Source of the DNA: Pelobates cultripes
Taxonomy: Eukaryota; Chordata; Amphibia; Anura; Pelobatidae
NCBI GenBank assembly: GCA_933207985.1
Contig: OW240916.1
Span: 301,629,561-301,693,560 of the forward strand
Reading direction: 5' to 3'
DNA length: 64,000 bases
Every line of letters starts with the position of its first letter. Position 1 is the first letter of the stretch. Both the position numbers and the translations under genes were made by a program. Shown piece by piece: positions 12,340 through 23,900 of the stretch. The notes beneath the pieces are model-generated. The model was not told where the DNA came from. It searched no databases and worked only from the letters and a program-made list of their open reading frames with translations.

Positions 12340-12835
12340 TTAAAGGGACACTCCACTGCCCAAATACAAAATACAAATCACTGTTTAGTGATATACCCCA
12401 AATGAAAACCATCATGCATTTATTTATGAATTGGAGTTGAATCTAGACAGCTTGCAAAAACTACAGATCTCTTGTCTGCAGCATTTGCAAATCCTCCTCT
12501 TCTAATCCCGCCCAGACTTTCTGTGACGGTTCAGTCAAAGACTTCCCAATGCAGCTCAACGAGAAGTCTTTGCAAGGCAGGTGCTCTGGGCAATTGCTGC
12601 CTCTTGAGTTCAGTGCATCTCAGATAACCAAACCAGGAAGTAACTGGATCTGTTTGAAAAGCCAGCGGGGTGTAACATGTATAATTTATAAATGTGTAAC
12701 TTTCTATTGAAATCTGCACATTTTGCAAAATTAAAAAAAAAAAAAATAGAACACACAAAAAAAGAGAACACATTCTTAACACAGAAAGCTTTTCAGCAAG
12801 CTAAAGTGCTTTACGGGTCTGGAGTGTCCCATTAA
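12340..12835. mobile_element. T2-like MITE, GGAGTGTCC-ended subfamily, 496 bp
   Basis: Starts ttaaagggacactccactgc and ends ggtctggagtgtcccattaa. It shares its interior with the copy at 23608 (ttgagctgcattg region, aactttctattgaaatctg). The right TTAA at 12832-12835 is also the left TTAA of the next element. Confidence 0.75.
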
Positions 12836-12960
12836 AGGGATAATCTAGGGCTAGGAATACAAAGTTGTATTCCTAACACTATACTTCCCTCTGCCCTCCC
12901 CCCTCGCACAGCTAGCCAAACTAAAAAACAAATCTCCCCTCTACCTGTCTGTCCTTCAAT
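12832..12960. mobile_element. T2-like MITE, left end only
   Basis: Starts ttaaagggataatctagg followed by the inverted pair ggaatacaaag / ttgtattcc and aacactata. The rest is not recognisable. A related right end occurs at 25760-25810. Confidence 0.55.
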
Positions 12961-13908
12961 GAAGTCAGATAAGTACAGGTACTTTTTTTTTTTTTCCCCC
13001 TCTTTCTTCTGGCAGGTGGCATGCTATGTCAGGGGGGAACTCTGGTGCCAACCACTGTTTTTGGCTTGTGGAGAGCAGTGAACCTTGGAAAAAAAATCCC
13101 TGATCTATGGTGGAAAGCATACGACTGTCGCAAGTTCCATTAATGCTGTAGGAAATGGGCTGCGTTGACAGGAAGCAAGGAGAAGAAACATTTGGAAAGA
13201 GCTGCAATACTCCATCGTGAATATGATGAACTTGCGCGGAGACGATCTCACTGCTTGGTGGCAAAATTTGAATTTGGCTTCTGTTAAAGCACTTCTGTTG
13301 CCAAATTGAAGTGTGCTGCTCTACCTGCCCCAGATGCTGCTTTCAGCTTGGATTTTGGGTTAATGAAAAGTGTTTTCTCTCCTTTACTACTGTGAGGGTT
13401 TGCACTTCTGGCATATAACATTTATTGCAGTTTTTAATATTGGCTATTTTCTGTTCTGGAAAAAGTTCTTTACATGCATGGATACAACAACCGCAGCTCT
13501 CAAATTCTATCCTACTTATAACATTTCAAGTCTGCATATATCCTGTTTTTTTTTTTTTTTTAAATGTGTACTGTGAGGGGTTTCCTGAGGATATTGAGTT
13601 CATGCTTTTCTTTCTCTTAATTGCTGAATACTGCCCAAATAAACCACTATCACTGCACTGAGTTTGGCTAAATCCCATTGTTCAATTTTTTTTTTCTTGT
13701 TTTTATTTTAATTTGCTCATTTAAAAGTGATTCATTCATTGGAATTAAAACCCTTTAGTTATTCTAATTGTGCTTTGATTCTGCAAACGAGCATGTTGCT
13801 AATGTACGATTTTATTTTTATATAGATCTGTGAGCAGTTTTTGTGTAACGTGTTTTTTTTTTTTTTGATAACTTAGTTTCACAATTTGAATGGAACTCTG
13901 CTTATGCT

Positions 13909-13980
13909 CTGCCAATTAACAGAGCTCTTGAGCTGTTGTAGTAAGTGTCCCCCTCCAATGTAAGTGGTCAAATTGTTATG
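13909..13980. repeat. Direct repeat, copy 1 of 2
   Basis: The segment with gccaattaacagagctc and aatgtaagtggtcaaattgt recurs at 15119-15191 in the same orientation, about 1.2 kb away. It may mark a local duplication or two remnants of one dispersed family. Confidence 0.55.
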
Positions 13981-14439
13981 TAATGGTCGGCCTTATGCTG
14001 CTCCCAGCCTGTCTGCAGATGGGCGTGAGAGCTGGAGCTTCTGTTAGCTCTCCTGAGCTAAGCTTTAGGGGCAGCAGACCACTCTTAGCCAATGAGGTAA
14101 GACCTGCCCCACTGCGGCAGACAGTGGATGCACTCTGTAAATCCTCTTCTATGAGAAGCATTCTTTGGCATCCTCTTGCTGTGCACGAGAACACTGAATG
14201 TGAAGGCTTACTTATTTTTCCAGTATTTTTCAGTCACTTGAGAAGTGTTCTTTAACAAATGTAACCATTGCTCTTTTCCGAAATTTGTGTTTTACATTGC
14301 AAAGTAAGAAGACAGACGCTATACACCAAATCAACTACATTAAGATGTTGTTTAAAAGTGGTTTGTCAGCTTACCTGGTGTTAGATGTTCACCACCTGTG
14401 GTGGACCGCCAGTATATTGCTGCCACAGATTTCCTTTCC

Positions 14440-14990
14440 CAAAGTGAAGTACCGTAGGTCTATAGTCCATGAGCATAAATATCGCTGGCACAGCCTTTCC
14501 TCCACACATTAGTCGAGACTGGATGCTGGGTGTAGATCAGTTTTAATTCAGGCAAGCACTCTCAATTTATACATACAGTAAACTCCTCCCTGTGCTTGAG
14601 AGATAGTTGAGTCAGGAAAATTACAACTCCATTATCTCCCAGGCACAGAAAAATATAAAAAATTAACACCCCAAAAGTACCCCCTAAAATCCATGGAAAC
14701 CCCTCGAGACTCACATCCCCAGATAGCCCTGATCTGAGTGCTTAACATATCCAAAAAGCACTCGGATCGGTTCAGTGGCATGGAATTTCCATCGAGGTAC
14801 AGTTTTGACCGGCCGGCCACAAGGTGGAAACCCCAAAATAGTTCCAGTGAAATCGTGGCCCGTCTCAGTTCAAGAGTTTTTATATGAAAGCCATGTACAA
14901 TGCTCCCCTCAGTCGGTCGTTTTATATCTCCCAAACATCGTTCGTATAGATCAAGCATGTCAAATTCAAAGGCTAGCACAGGACAAATAA
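14440..14990 (-). mobile_element. Candidate LTR fragment with a 115-codon open frame
   Basis: The reverse strand has an uninterrupted 115-codon frame (14979-14632) with no family I recognise. It is followed by features that resemble an LTR: tgtataaattgagagtgc (a TATA-like box), then gaattaaaactg and ctacacccag. No paired LTR, primer site or pol sequence was seen. It could equally be chance. Confidence 0.25.
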
Positions 14991-15118
14991 ATTTTCATAG
15001 AAACGTAGGTTTGTTTTAAAAAGTACAGTATAGAAAAACAAAACTGCATCCCCCTTGACAAATTTGCTTGAAAATCTAGGAGCCAGCAAAAAAAAGTTAG
15101 GAGCCAGGTTTTTCAATG

Positions 15119-15600
15119 CTATGCCAATTAACAACAGCTCCAGAGCTGTTGTAGTAATTGTCCCCGTCCAGTGTAAGTGGTCAAATTGTTACAGCTTAAT
15201 GGAGTTGTTCTCGTGTCTATAACCTGTCCCTCCACAATTTTCAATGTAAACACTGCCTTTACAGAGAAAAAGCAGTATTTACATTGTTGTATAGTAACAC
15301 TTCTAGTGAAAGTCACTCTAGAATGCATCCTGAGTCAGTGCTGCACAGTACGCAGCACCTACATTTAGTGTCTCTACGCTCTGTATGAAGGCGCTGAATG
15401 TTCCCCATAGAGATGCATTAATGCAATGCATCTCTATGAGGAGTTGCTGATTGGTGCAGCATGGCGTTTTGACACACATCCGCAATAGCCTCCCAATGCT
15501 TTCCTACGGGAAAGCATTGGATTGCCTGAGATCATTAAGATTGATGATCGCAGTCATGGAGGAAGAGCCAGCTGCGGTGAGAACAGCACAGCGTGGGGGG
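15119..15600. mobile_element. T2-type MITE remnant
   Basis: Contains standard T2 interior pieces: acagcttaatggagttgttc, atgtaaacactgcctttaca, the gatgcattaatgcaatgcatc palindrome and ggaaagcattgg. Its first 70 bp repeat 13909-13980. The termini are lost. Confidence 0.5.
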
Positions 15601-15956
15601 AAAAGTGATTAAAAACCAAAAAACCCTTACCCATGTGAATGGAGGGGGACCGGTCACACACACTTGTTCACTAACACACTCACTGACACACACACACTTT
15701 CACTGCAATAACACCACCACCCAGCATCCCTAGCTGGAGTGGTTTGGCTTTCTCTGGGGTCCAGTGGGTCTTCAGTCATCTCACTGCTCTGCTCAGTTGA
15801 GTGCTGTTTAGTGATACGGGGCCAGAATTACGTCATATTCTGGCATGACTTCAGGACGCGCGAGAGAGCAGGGAGGTTGCAGCTCCCTTGTGCACCTGCC
15901 TGTCTGCCTTAATCCTCCAGGAGCCTCCCGTGGGCACATCCCACCCTCTTTACATT

Positions 15957-16208
15957 AGCTGGCCAGCCGACCGACCGCACATGCCTTCCCTTTAGCTGGC
16001 CAGCCGACCGACCGCACATGCCTTCCCTTTAGCTGGCCAGCCGACCGACCGCACATGCCTTCCCTTTAGCTGGCCAGCCGACCGACCGCACATGCCTTCC
16101 CTTTAGCTGGCCAGCCGACCGACCGCACATGCCTTCCCTTTAGCTGGCCAGCCGACCGACCGCACATGCCTTCCCTTTAGCTGGCCAGCCGACCGACCGC
16201 ACATGCCT
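15957..16208. repeat. 37-bp minisatellite, about 6.8 near-identical copies
   Basis: The unit contains ggccagccgaccgaccgcac and atgccttccctttagct. Units start at 15961, 15998, 16035, 16072, 16109, 16146 and 16183, an exact 37-bp period. I see no differences between full copies, which points to recent expansion or ongoing homogenisation. The unit itself carries a ccga doublet. Confidence 0.95.
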
Positions 16209-16814
16209 CGGTATTACTCTCTGACAGACACACACACTTGCTCTCTGACACACACCCCACCACCACCACCTCTGTTATTTCTCCACCTCCTTGGCTGAGT
16301 TCATCAGAATTGATGAGCTCAGCCATTCCAACTCTTTATGGGAAAGCACAGAGAGGCTAATGTGCACATGCTGTAAAATGCTGCACTGGCCAATCAGCAT
16401 CTCATTATAGAGGTGCATTGCATCAATGCTTGTCTATAGGGATAGTTGCAGGGACATGCTATTTTCACCAGAACTACATTTAGCTGACAATAATTACTTG
16501 ATTGTTTTTACAGTGAGGAACCAGTTAGACTACACATATTCCAGATCAAAATTTTTCTATCTATTTTACATACATAAAAAGTAGTGTGACTGTCACTTTT
16601 CTGGAAGTGACCTTTCCTCAATACCTTGTCACAGAAAAATAAGCATTTACTGTGGTGAAAATAGCATCATAAATAAAGGGGGGAAAAAGGCATTTCTTCT
16701 ATCATGATGTATATCTGTGTGGCACTGCTGGGGTTAAATTCTTTACAGGCATGTGCCTAGCACATCTAGACTTTCACTACCAAACCATAAGCGCATCCCA
16801 AAGATTGCTTTTAG

Positions 16815-16930
16815 TTAAAGGGATGCTATAGTCACCCAAACAACTTTAGCGTAATTTAGTGGCTTTGGTGTGTAGATCGTGCATCTGCAGGTTCACTGCT
16901 CAATTCTCTGCCATTTGTGAGTTAAATCAC
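16815..16930. mobile_element. T2-type MITE left end
   Basis: Starts ttaaagggatgctatagtca then cccaaacaactttagcg, like the subfamily at 31884. Truncated on the right. What follows to 17200 is not recognised. Confidence 0.5.
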
Positions 16931-17280
16931 TCAGCTTTTCTGAGAAGAAGAGTGTGGAAGTGAATCTTGCTGACCGCTGCAGAAGGATTTGACTTTGGGT
17001 GCCAAGGAGAGTTCTGAATTTTGACAGAAAAAGTTTGTGGGGATGACACCCAAAGATTCTTTGAACTATAGCAGCAACAATGGGTCGTATTAGTTATGAT
17101 GCATATAGTGTGTCCATCTTTTGTGGTGTCAAATAATTTTGCAGATGATTTTGAAGTGTCTTCACAATTTAGAAAACTGTTTACTACTTTACACACTCCT
17201 AGACTTTTTTATTTAATGTGAACCTGAATTATGTTTTTAATTTAAAGTTTTGTATTATTTGTGGCTTTTTTTCATTGTGT

Positions 17281-17695
17281 ATTCCTAACACTATAGTGCC
17301 CTAGTCACTGTTTAGGTGAGCAGGCCAACGCTGCCAGTGTTCAAAAAAATTTGATTTTACTTATGTTTTCTCTTGCAGTGCTGGTTGAGAATATCAATGT
17401 TGATAAACTCAACCTATCCATTTCTTTCCTATAGGAAAGCTTTGGAAGGCTCGTGCAAATGCGCGTTAAAACGCAGCACTGCGAAAATCAAATGGTCTTT
17501 CTAAGACCATCTGATTGTGTTGGTTTCTTTCTTTGCTTTTTCCCTGCAGTGCATTTAGTGCACTATAACCACTATTAGAGACAGACTAACCCTGCAAAGA
17601 AAGCCAAGCTGTTCCTTCAACACAGCAATATTTTAATTTGCCAGGTTATAAAGGGGGCACATGGCATCCAGACCACTTCACTGAAATTTACAGTA
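17281..17695. mobile_element. T2-type MITE remnant just upstream of RASA1 exon 2
   Basis: Contains cctaacactatagtgcc at the left and gcatccagaccacttcactg at the right, with the cctataggaaagc core and a tctttctaaga hairpin between. It ends about 110 nt before exon 2, so it may lie close to the branch-point region. Confidence 0.5.
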
Positions 17696-17803
17696 GGTAA
17701 AACCCTAAAAATTAAACACGTTTTTGTCTCTATTTATATTCGTTGCATATAATTGAAACAAACTGGATGTCCTCAATGATATTTTGTTCTTTGAATTTTT
17801 CAG

Positions 17804-17956
17804 GTGGTATCATGGCAAGCTGGATAGGACTATTGCTGAAGAGCGCCTTTATCAAGCCGTCAGGACTGGAAGCTATCTTATTAGAGAAAGTGATCGTAGG
17901 CCGGGCTCATTTGTGCTATCCTTCCTTAGTAAAACCAACGCTGTTACCCATTTTAG
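17804..17956 (+). CDS. RASA1: RASA1 exon 2: start of N-terminal SH2 domain
   Basis: Follows acceptor ttttcag and ends at donor gtaagc. It reads WYHGKLDRTIAEERLYQAV onward and ends NAVTHF plus a split Arg. The FLVR-type motif SYLIRES is present; its phosphotyrosine-binding Arg (human R207) is the codon at 17883-17885. The exon starts in phase 2, so the missing exon 1 must end with two bases of a codon completed by G (Gln in human). Confidence 0.97.
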
Positions 17957-20900
17957 GTAAGCAACAGGTACATGTGAGGCCTTTAGTTATCTGTTTCTTA
18001 CCTGTCCATCTTTATATCATCCTAACTACAAATGTATCCAAATGGTACCTTAAATAGCACCACCATTTTTTTATTTATTTTTTATTCTCTCGCTTTTTTT
18101 TTTTTTTTTTTATATCTTTATTACCAGATTTTATGGCTTTTTTATGGCTATTTAACTAGAACATATTTTACACATTGCATATAAAGTTTTTGTTACATGA
18201 ACACTCCATGTGGGTGGTTGCCTTTTGGGGGGGAGGAGGGAGAAAGTTAGATTGCTTTAGCTACAGGAACAGTTTTTGCAGATACTGTTAGACCTCTTCT
18301 TTTTGTCCATTGCAGACTTTGTGCTGGATATTGTCCACTCAGACATCTCATTGAAAAGTCTTGCAGATAGACCATGTATGCAGTTGACATGCCAACCATG
18401 TACTTCTCAGCGAGCTGCATTGTGGAGTGTATGAACTAAAAGATTGATGTAACACCTCAACTGCACTTTGAGCAGGACACTGACACTAACTAGTTAATTT
18501 CTATTGAAACCTGCTCTTTTCGTAAATTTAAAAAAAAGGACACACTCAAACATAATGCTGTTCAGCAAACTAATGTGATTTAGAGGAGGGAGTGTTTATT
18601 TAAGAACTGTGGACACAGTTGAAATGACCAGTAGTCTAATTTTCATTTACAGTATTTGACTTCATATTTATAGAGCCATGCCCTTTTCTGTGTCATTGTT
18701 TTGTTCAGTGTGCATAAACTTACAATATACATTATGTTGAAAGCTAGAAAATCCTAATTTGTGAAATGCTTGTTTCTGTAGGATAATAGCAATGTGTGGG
18801 GACTTTTACATCGGAGGGCGACGATTTTCCTCACTGTCAGACCTTATAGGATACTATAGTCATGTGTCATGTTTGCTAAAAGAAGAGAAGCTTCTTTTTC
18901 CTGTTGCACCTCCAGAGGTAAGTAGTATTTATTATGTAGAAAAATAAATTGAATAATGCTTGATTTGAATGCTGTCTAGACCAGATAGAATGTGGAATAT
19001 GATACAATTTAAATTTTTGAAATAAGTTATAAAGTGTAAATAAGCCAGGGAACATTTGTCATGTGTTGAGTTGCCTTAGCCAATTGTGACTTAAGCCCAG
19101 ACCAGAGACGACTCTTTAACAGGATTAGGTAGTTGTGTCCACACTGCATTACGTTCATTAAAGGACCAAAACTGACAGCAACACAGCTTAATTGTGTTTG
19201 ATAGGGTTTGGCTTCACTGTTTATTTTTGTAAAACATATTTTTAAATTTATATATATATATATAAAAGTAGGGACTACTATCCTTTTTGCATAAGTTAAG
19301 TGGACAAAACTTGCCAATGTTCAGCGCTTAAATTTTCACTTCTCATTTTTCAAAAGTTTTTAATCAGCAAGATATAAGAATAGAAGGAATGAAAACCAAA
19401 AGGGGAAAATACAGCACTGTTTTAAGTTGTTTTTGTGCTTGGCGTGTCTATTTGTGTTTTCAGACATGTGAATCATCTTCTGTATTTGTGTTCGTTATTG
19501 ATTGTACATAAGCCAGCAGCTAATAATCTTCCAATATGTTGCTAAACTATGTTTATTCTCCATGAGCCTTTGGGTAGCCAGGGCATAGCTGCAGATCATT
19601 TAGTTATATTTCATTATATGTGGCATGTTTCTGCCTTCCATCATAGAATATCAAATCTGTGTGTGCAGCGTTTCTGCTTGGAACACTGCACATACAGATA
19701 TTACAGAGATATTGGAACTTTTGTGGCGGAGCTAGCTGCTACCCTTTGCACTTACGACTTAGGCAGCCAAGCTATATGTGAATGACCCATCAGATGGCGA
19801 TAGGATATTAACGCTCACTGAGTTTTTTTCTTATAAGAGCTCACTGATATGGGTTCAAGTCATTAAAAGCAATGAGTAATTGGTTACATACTTGGCAATT
19901 CACAAATTTCACTTTATCAATCCCTATAGGATATTTAAAAAGCATATCTAGCACTATCCTCTTATGAAGCATCATAGCCACCATTGTACAATAATTAGTA
20001 CAGCACAATGGTTTGCTCTTTAAATGTTACTTTCAATTGTTAATTTCATGCATAAAATGTTTGATTTAAGATTGCATTTGCTTCTTTTAGCCTGTGGAAG
20101 ACAGACGGAGAGTTCGAGCCATTCTTCCTTACACTAAAGTGCCAGATACAGATGAAATTAGGTAATGTTTGACGAGGCCATATGTTATATGTAGAAAGTT
20201 AGTGATTACCTTTAAAAAATTAAATGTCTTTCTTTCTTTATATTTTCTGTTAATTTGCACAAATTTATTGTAGCTATTCCATGTTTTATTTTATTGGACT
20301 GAGCCAAACGAGTGGATTTTATAGCTATTACTGTATATCCGTGTTTAAAGGAACACTATAGTGTCAGGAATTATTATTATTATTGTTATTTATATAGCGC
20401 CATCAAATTCCGCAGCGCTGTACAACGGGTGGACTAACAAACATGTAGTTGTAACCAGACAAGTTGGACACACAGGAACAGAGGGGTTGAGGGCCCTGCT
20501 CAGTGAGCTTACATGCTAGAGGGAGTGGGGTAAAGTGACACAAAAAGGTAAGGATAATGTTAGACTAGTGACAGTTGCAGAAGAGGAATCAGTCGGGAGC
20601 TATTCCAACATGTATTCCTGACACTACAGTGGTAAAAGCTCTGGTTAGGTGTCTAGCCACTGTTGCCTGCCTTTAATTTGCTCACCTTATTTTCAGCTCT
20701 GCACAGGCTGTCACTCGCGCCACTCCACCTCCTTGGCTGAAATAATCAATTTTGACGATCACAGCCAATGGAAGGCTATTTAGCATGCGTGGCAAAATAT
20801 AGCACTGCACCAATCAGTATCTCCTCATAAAGATGCATTGAATCAATGGATTTCTATGCTTCTCCATGTAGAGTGGAGACGCTTGACGTGATTAAGTAAG

Positions 20901-23900
20901 AACCTCTAGTGGCTGAGTGACTGCCACTTGAGGTGTTTCTAGGCACTAATGTAAACACAGTGTTTAAATTAAAAAGCATGCAGGGACAGGCTGTAGACAC
21001 TAGGGAATCGACCGATATTGATTTTTTAGAGCCGATACCGATATTCTGTGAACTTTCAGGCCGATAGCCGATATAATTTGCCGATATTCTGTACATTTTC
21101 CATTTTGGAAAATAAAAACTATTTCTAAAGGTAAATGCACAAAATATACATGCCACGTGTAGTGGATGCAGTGTGTTTAGACAGGGGAGCTGTTTGTGTA
21201 GTGGATGCAGTGTGTAGTTTGTGTAGTGGATGCAGTGTGTAGTTTGTGTAGTGGATGCAGTGTGTAGTTTGTGTAGTGGATGCAGTGTGTGTTTGTGTAG
21301 TGTGTGTTGTGGATGCAGTGTGTATATAATGAAAGCAGAGTGTATAGTGTGTGGTAGTGGGCTTGTAAAGAGTCTGGTGGTCCTAGGAGGTATTATCGGC
21401 AATATCGGTATCTGAATTGGCCGATACCGATATTGTCGAAAATACCAAATATCGGCCGATTATATCAGTAAAACCGATAATCGGTCGATCCCTAGTAGAC
21501 ACCAACTACATCAACCTACAGTTGTTCTGGTAACTATAGTGTCCCTTTAAAAAAAATAAAAAAATAAATGAATGCTTGATTACATTTAGAAAGACAAAAT
21601 GCACTGTAAATAAAGATGTTTTATCCTGATGTATTCACAGAAGCAGTAACTTTTGGAGTTATGCATTTCTAATTCTGCAGATAGGATACTCACTGGATGT
21701 ATCTGCTTCTTCCCTTAGATTTATTAGTTCCGTGGTAATTTAATAATATCATAGTGCTGATTTCAGCCTAAACTGCAACACATATTTGACCATCAGTAAA
21801 TACATTCTTCTTTTTATACTCCTTTAAAAGCAGTTACTTTTTCCATGGCAAAGCAGTTCATGAAAACAAAACATACAAAATAGCAGTCCCATGTGGTGCA
21901 GCAAAACAAAAAAAAAAATTAAATAGCTGAATGTTAGAATAACTGCTCATCAAGCAACTTTGGCCAGAAGGGTGCATCAACCATGCACCAGGGAAGAAAA
22001 AACATAGACTGAGGATAATTTATATTATTTGGGGTGGATTTATTAAAAATTCTAATGAAATTATATTTTTGGCATAAAACAAATATATTTCCCTGACGTT
22101 AAAGTAAAACCTATCAGGAGGTTTTTTTGTTTTGTTTTTTCACTTTCTCTATTGCAATTTAAAAAACATCCTTAATTGTCTCCCTGCAGTTTCTTAAAAG
22201 GAGATATGTTTATTGTCCATAATGAATTAGAAGATGGATGGATGTGGGCCACCAATCTACGTACAAACGAACAGGGTCTTATTGTTGAAGACTTGGTTAA
22301 GGAAGTGGTCAGTAAATATTTCCTTTGTGTTGTATGGTGTGTTTTTTTTTTTTTTCTTGTTTTCTTGAAAGCTGTTTCTTTTACACGTGGAAATGTGATC
22401 AGTGCAGGTTGAGAAACTGCATGTGACATGTGGAATACTCTGAGAGCACCAGTGTATTCAGCAGATATTGTTCCTGTAATGAGAGATTCTAGTTTTCACA
22501 TGAATGTGACTGGAGAGACCTGTTTAAGATCTCTTCCATGGACCTGAAGCAACATGTCTTACAGTGGGAACAATGAGCATCTGTTGCTGATTGGATCACT
22601 CTGTTTAGTTCGGGATTGATTAGACTGGTAATGTTAAAAAACCGTTATGGGTGCATCCTTCTAATAAAAACAAAAAACAAAACTTGGTTTTACAGTTTAG
22701 CTGTGTTTTGAAAATTACATCTGCCGCAATTCCTGGGTTTTCATTTCTACATTATTCCACAGCTCATCTTGTTGCAAATAATGTGTATAAGGAATAATCT
22801 TAATCCAATGTTTAGCTACTAAACACCTAATTTACCCCAGTACTAAATGTAACCCACCTCTAGTCCAAACTAATCCTAAAACACCCAGTGTAACCAAATT
22901 CTAAATAAACCCCACTCTAACCCTGAACCCAATAATCTAAACATCCCTTATACTATAACTTTATTTATAACGTAAACGTCTCTCAAGCTTTAAATCCTCT
23001 TAACACTAAATGCACTCTATGCAATCTTCTAGCACAATATATTACCCGCAGAAATATACACATACGTCTATTTATACATATGCAGTTGTCGAAAATAAGT
23101 TTTGTGTTTTTTTTTGCTTGCAGATTGTATTATGCCTGCAGTGGCAATTTAATAATTTAATTATACTTATTTCATCTGCCCTTTTTGGTTTTGTGAGCAG
23201 GTAACGTTTTAGAATGTTGTGCCTAATGGAACCTAACATGTACATTTAGCAGTGTTGGGGATCTCTGGCAATTGTGCCATTCTTGTTTACACTTTCTAGG
23301 TGCAGTCTCAAGTCAAAGTACTAGTCAATGAAAGAAGCACTTAAGGACATTAGTACAACTTATAGGGCTGCATGCACATTGTTTCAACATTTCAGTCCAT
23401 TTTCTCTGGTTTATCAAGAAATCCCTGAGTTGAACTTCTATGTCTTGCCCAAGATATGAATTTAAAGCTTCTTCTATACATTATGTACATTCCTATACAT
23501 GCTTATCACTCATCTGACTTCACTAACTTCCCTTCTCTGCTGGAAGGTGATCTTGGTTCCATAGACTGATTAAAAAATACCTCCACAACTCTGCATCTTC
23601 CTCCTACTTAAAGGGACACTTCAGACCCCTAAATCACTTTAGCTTGCTGAAATGCTTTGTGTGAAGAGTGTGTCCTCTTTACAATGTTCAGATTTAAATA
23701 GAAATGAGACCAACATAAATTAACCTGGTTACTTCCTGGTCATTTAGCCCAGTGGAGCTAAACGCCAGAGGCAGCAATTGCCCAGTGCACCTGCCTTGCA
23801 GAGACTTGACTCATTGAGCTGCATTGTAATGTTTGTGATTGTAAAGCCGCAGAAAGTCTCAGTGGGTTTAGAATGGAAACTTGCAAAAGGCAGCAGAGAA

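Larger units (their letters stand above)
1..17803 (+). other. RASA1: RASA1 intron 1 (3' part)
   Basis: No exon of any recognised gene was found here. The missing RASA1 exon 1 would be GC-rich, encode Gly/Ala repeats and end in a split Gln codon; nothing like it occurs. Stretches with no recognisable element: 1-814 (possible repeat near 200-300 with gaaccg motifs), 3335-5400, 6301-7194, 9420-9992, 10732-12339 and 13340-13900. These are AT-rich and unremarkable by eye. Confidence 0.75.
20345..21550. mobile_element. T2-type MITE carrying two nested insertions
   Basis: Outer ends ttaaaggaacactatagtgt and ctatagtgtccctttaa with TTAA on both sides. A dispersed repeat (about 20371-20605) interrupts the left palindrome caggaatacatgtattcctg, and a hAT MITE (21001-21494) interrupts the right subterminal part. 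Removing both would leave a normal MITE of roughly 470 bp in intron 4. Confidence 0.85.

Noticed and set aside
15957..16208. CRISPR-like array
   Set aside because: Units are directly tandem with no spacers, in a vertebrate intron; it is a minisatellite.
20854..21402. 182-codon reverse-strand frame rich in LHPLHKLH repeats
   Set aside because: It is a translation of the 25-bp tandem array in the hAT MITE and runs across the MITE boundary.
22800..22990. Interstitial telomere-like sequence (ctaaaccc words)
   Set aside because: The words are irregularly spaced and variable; there is no TTAGGG/CCCTAA period.
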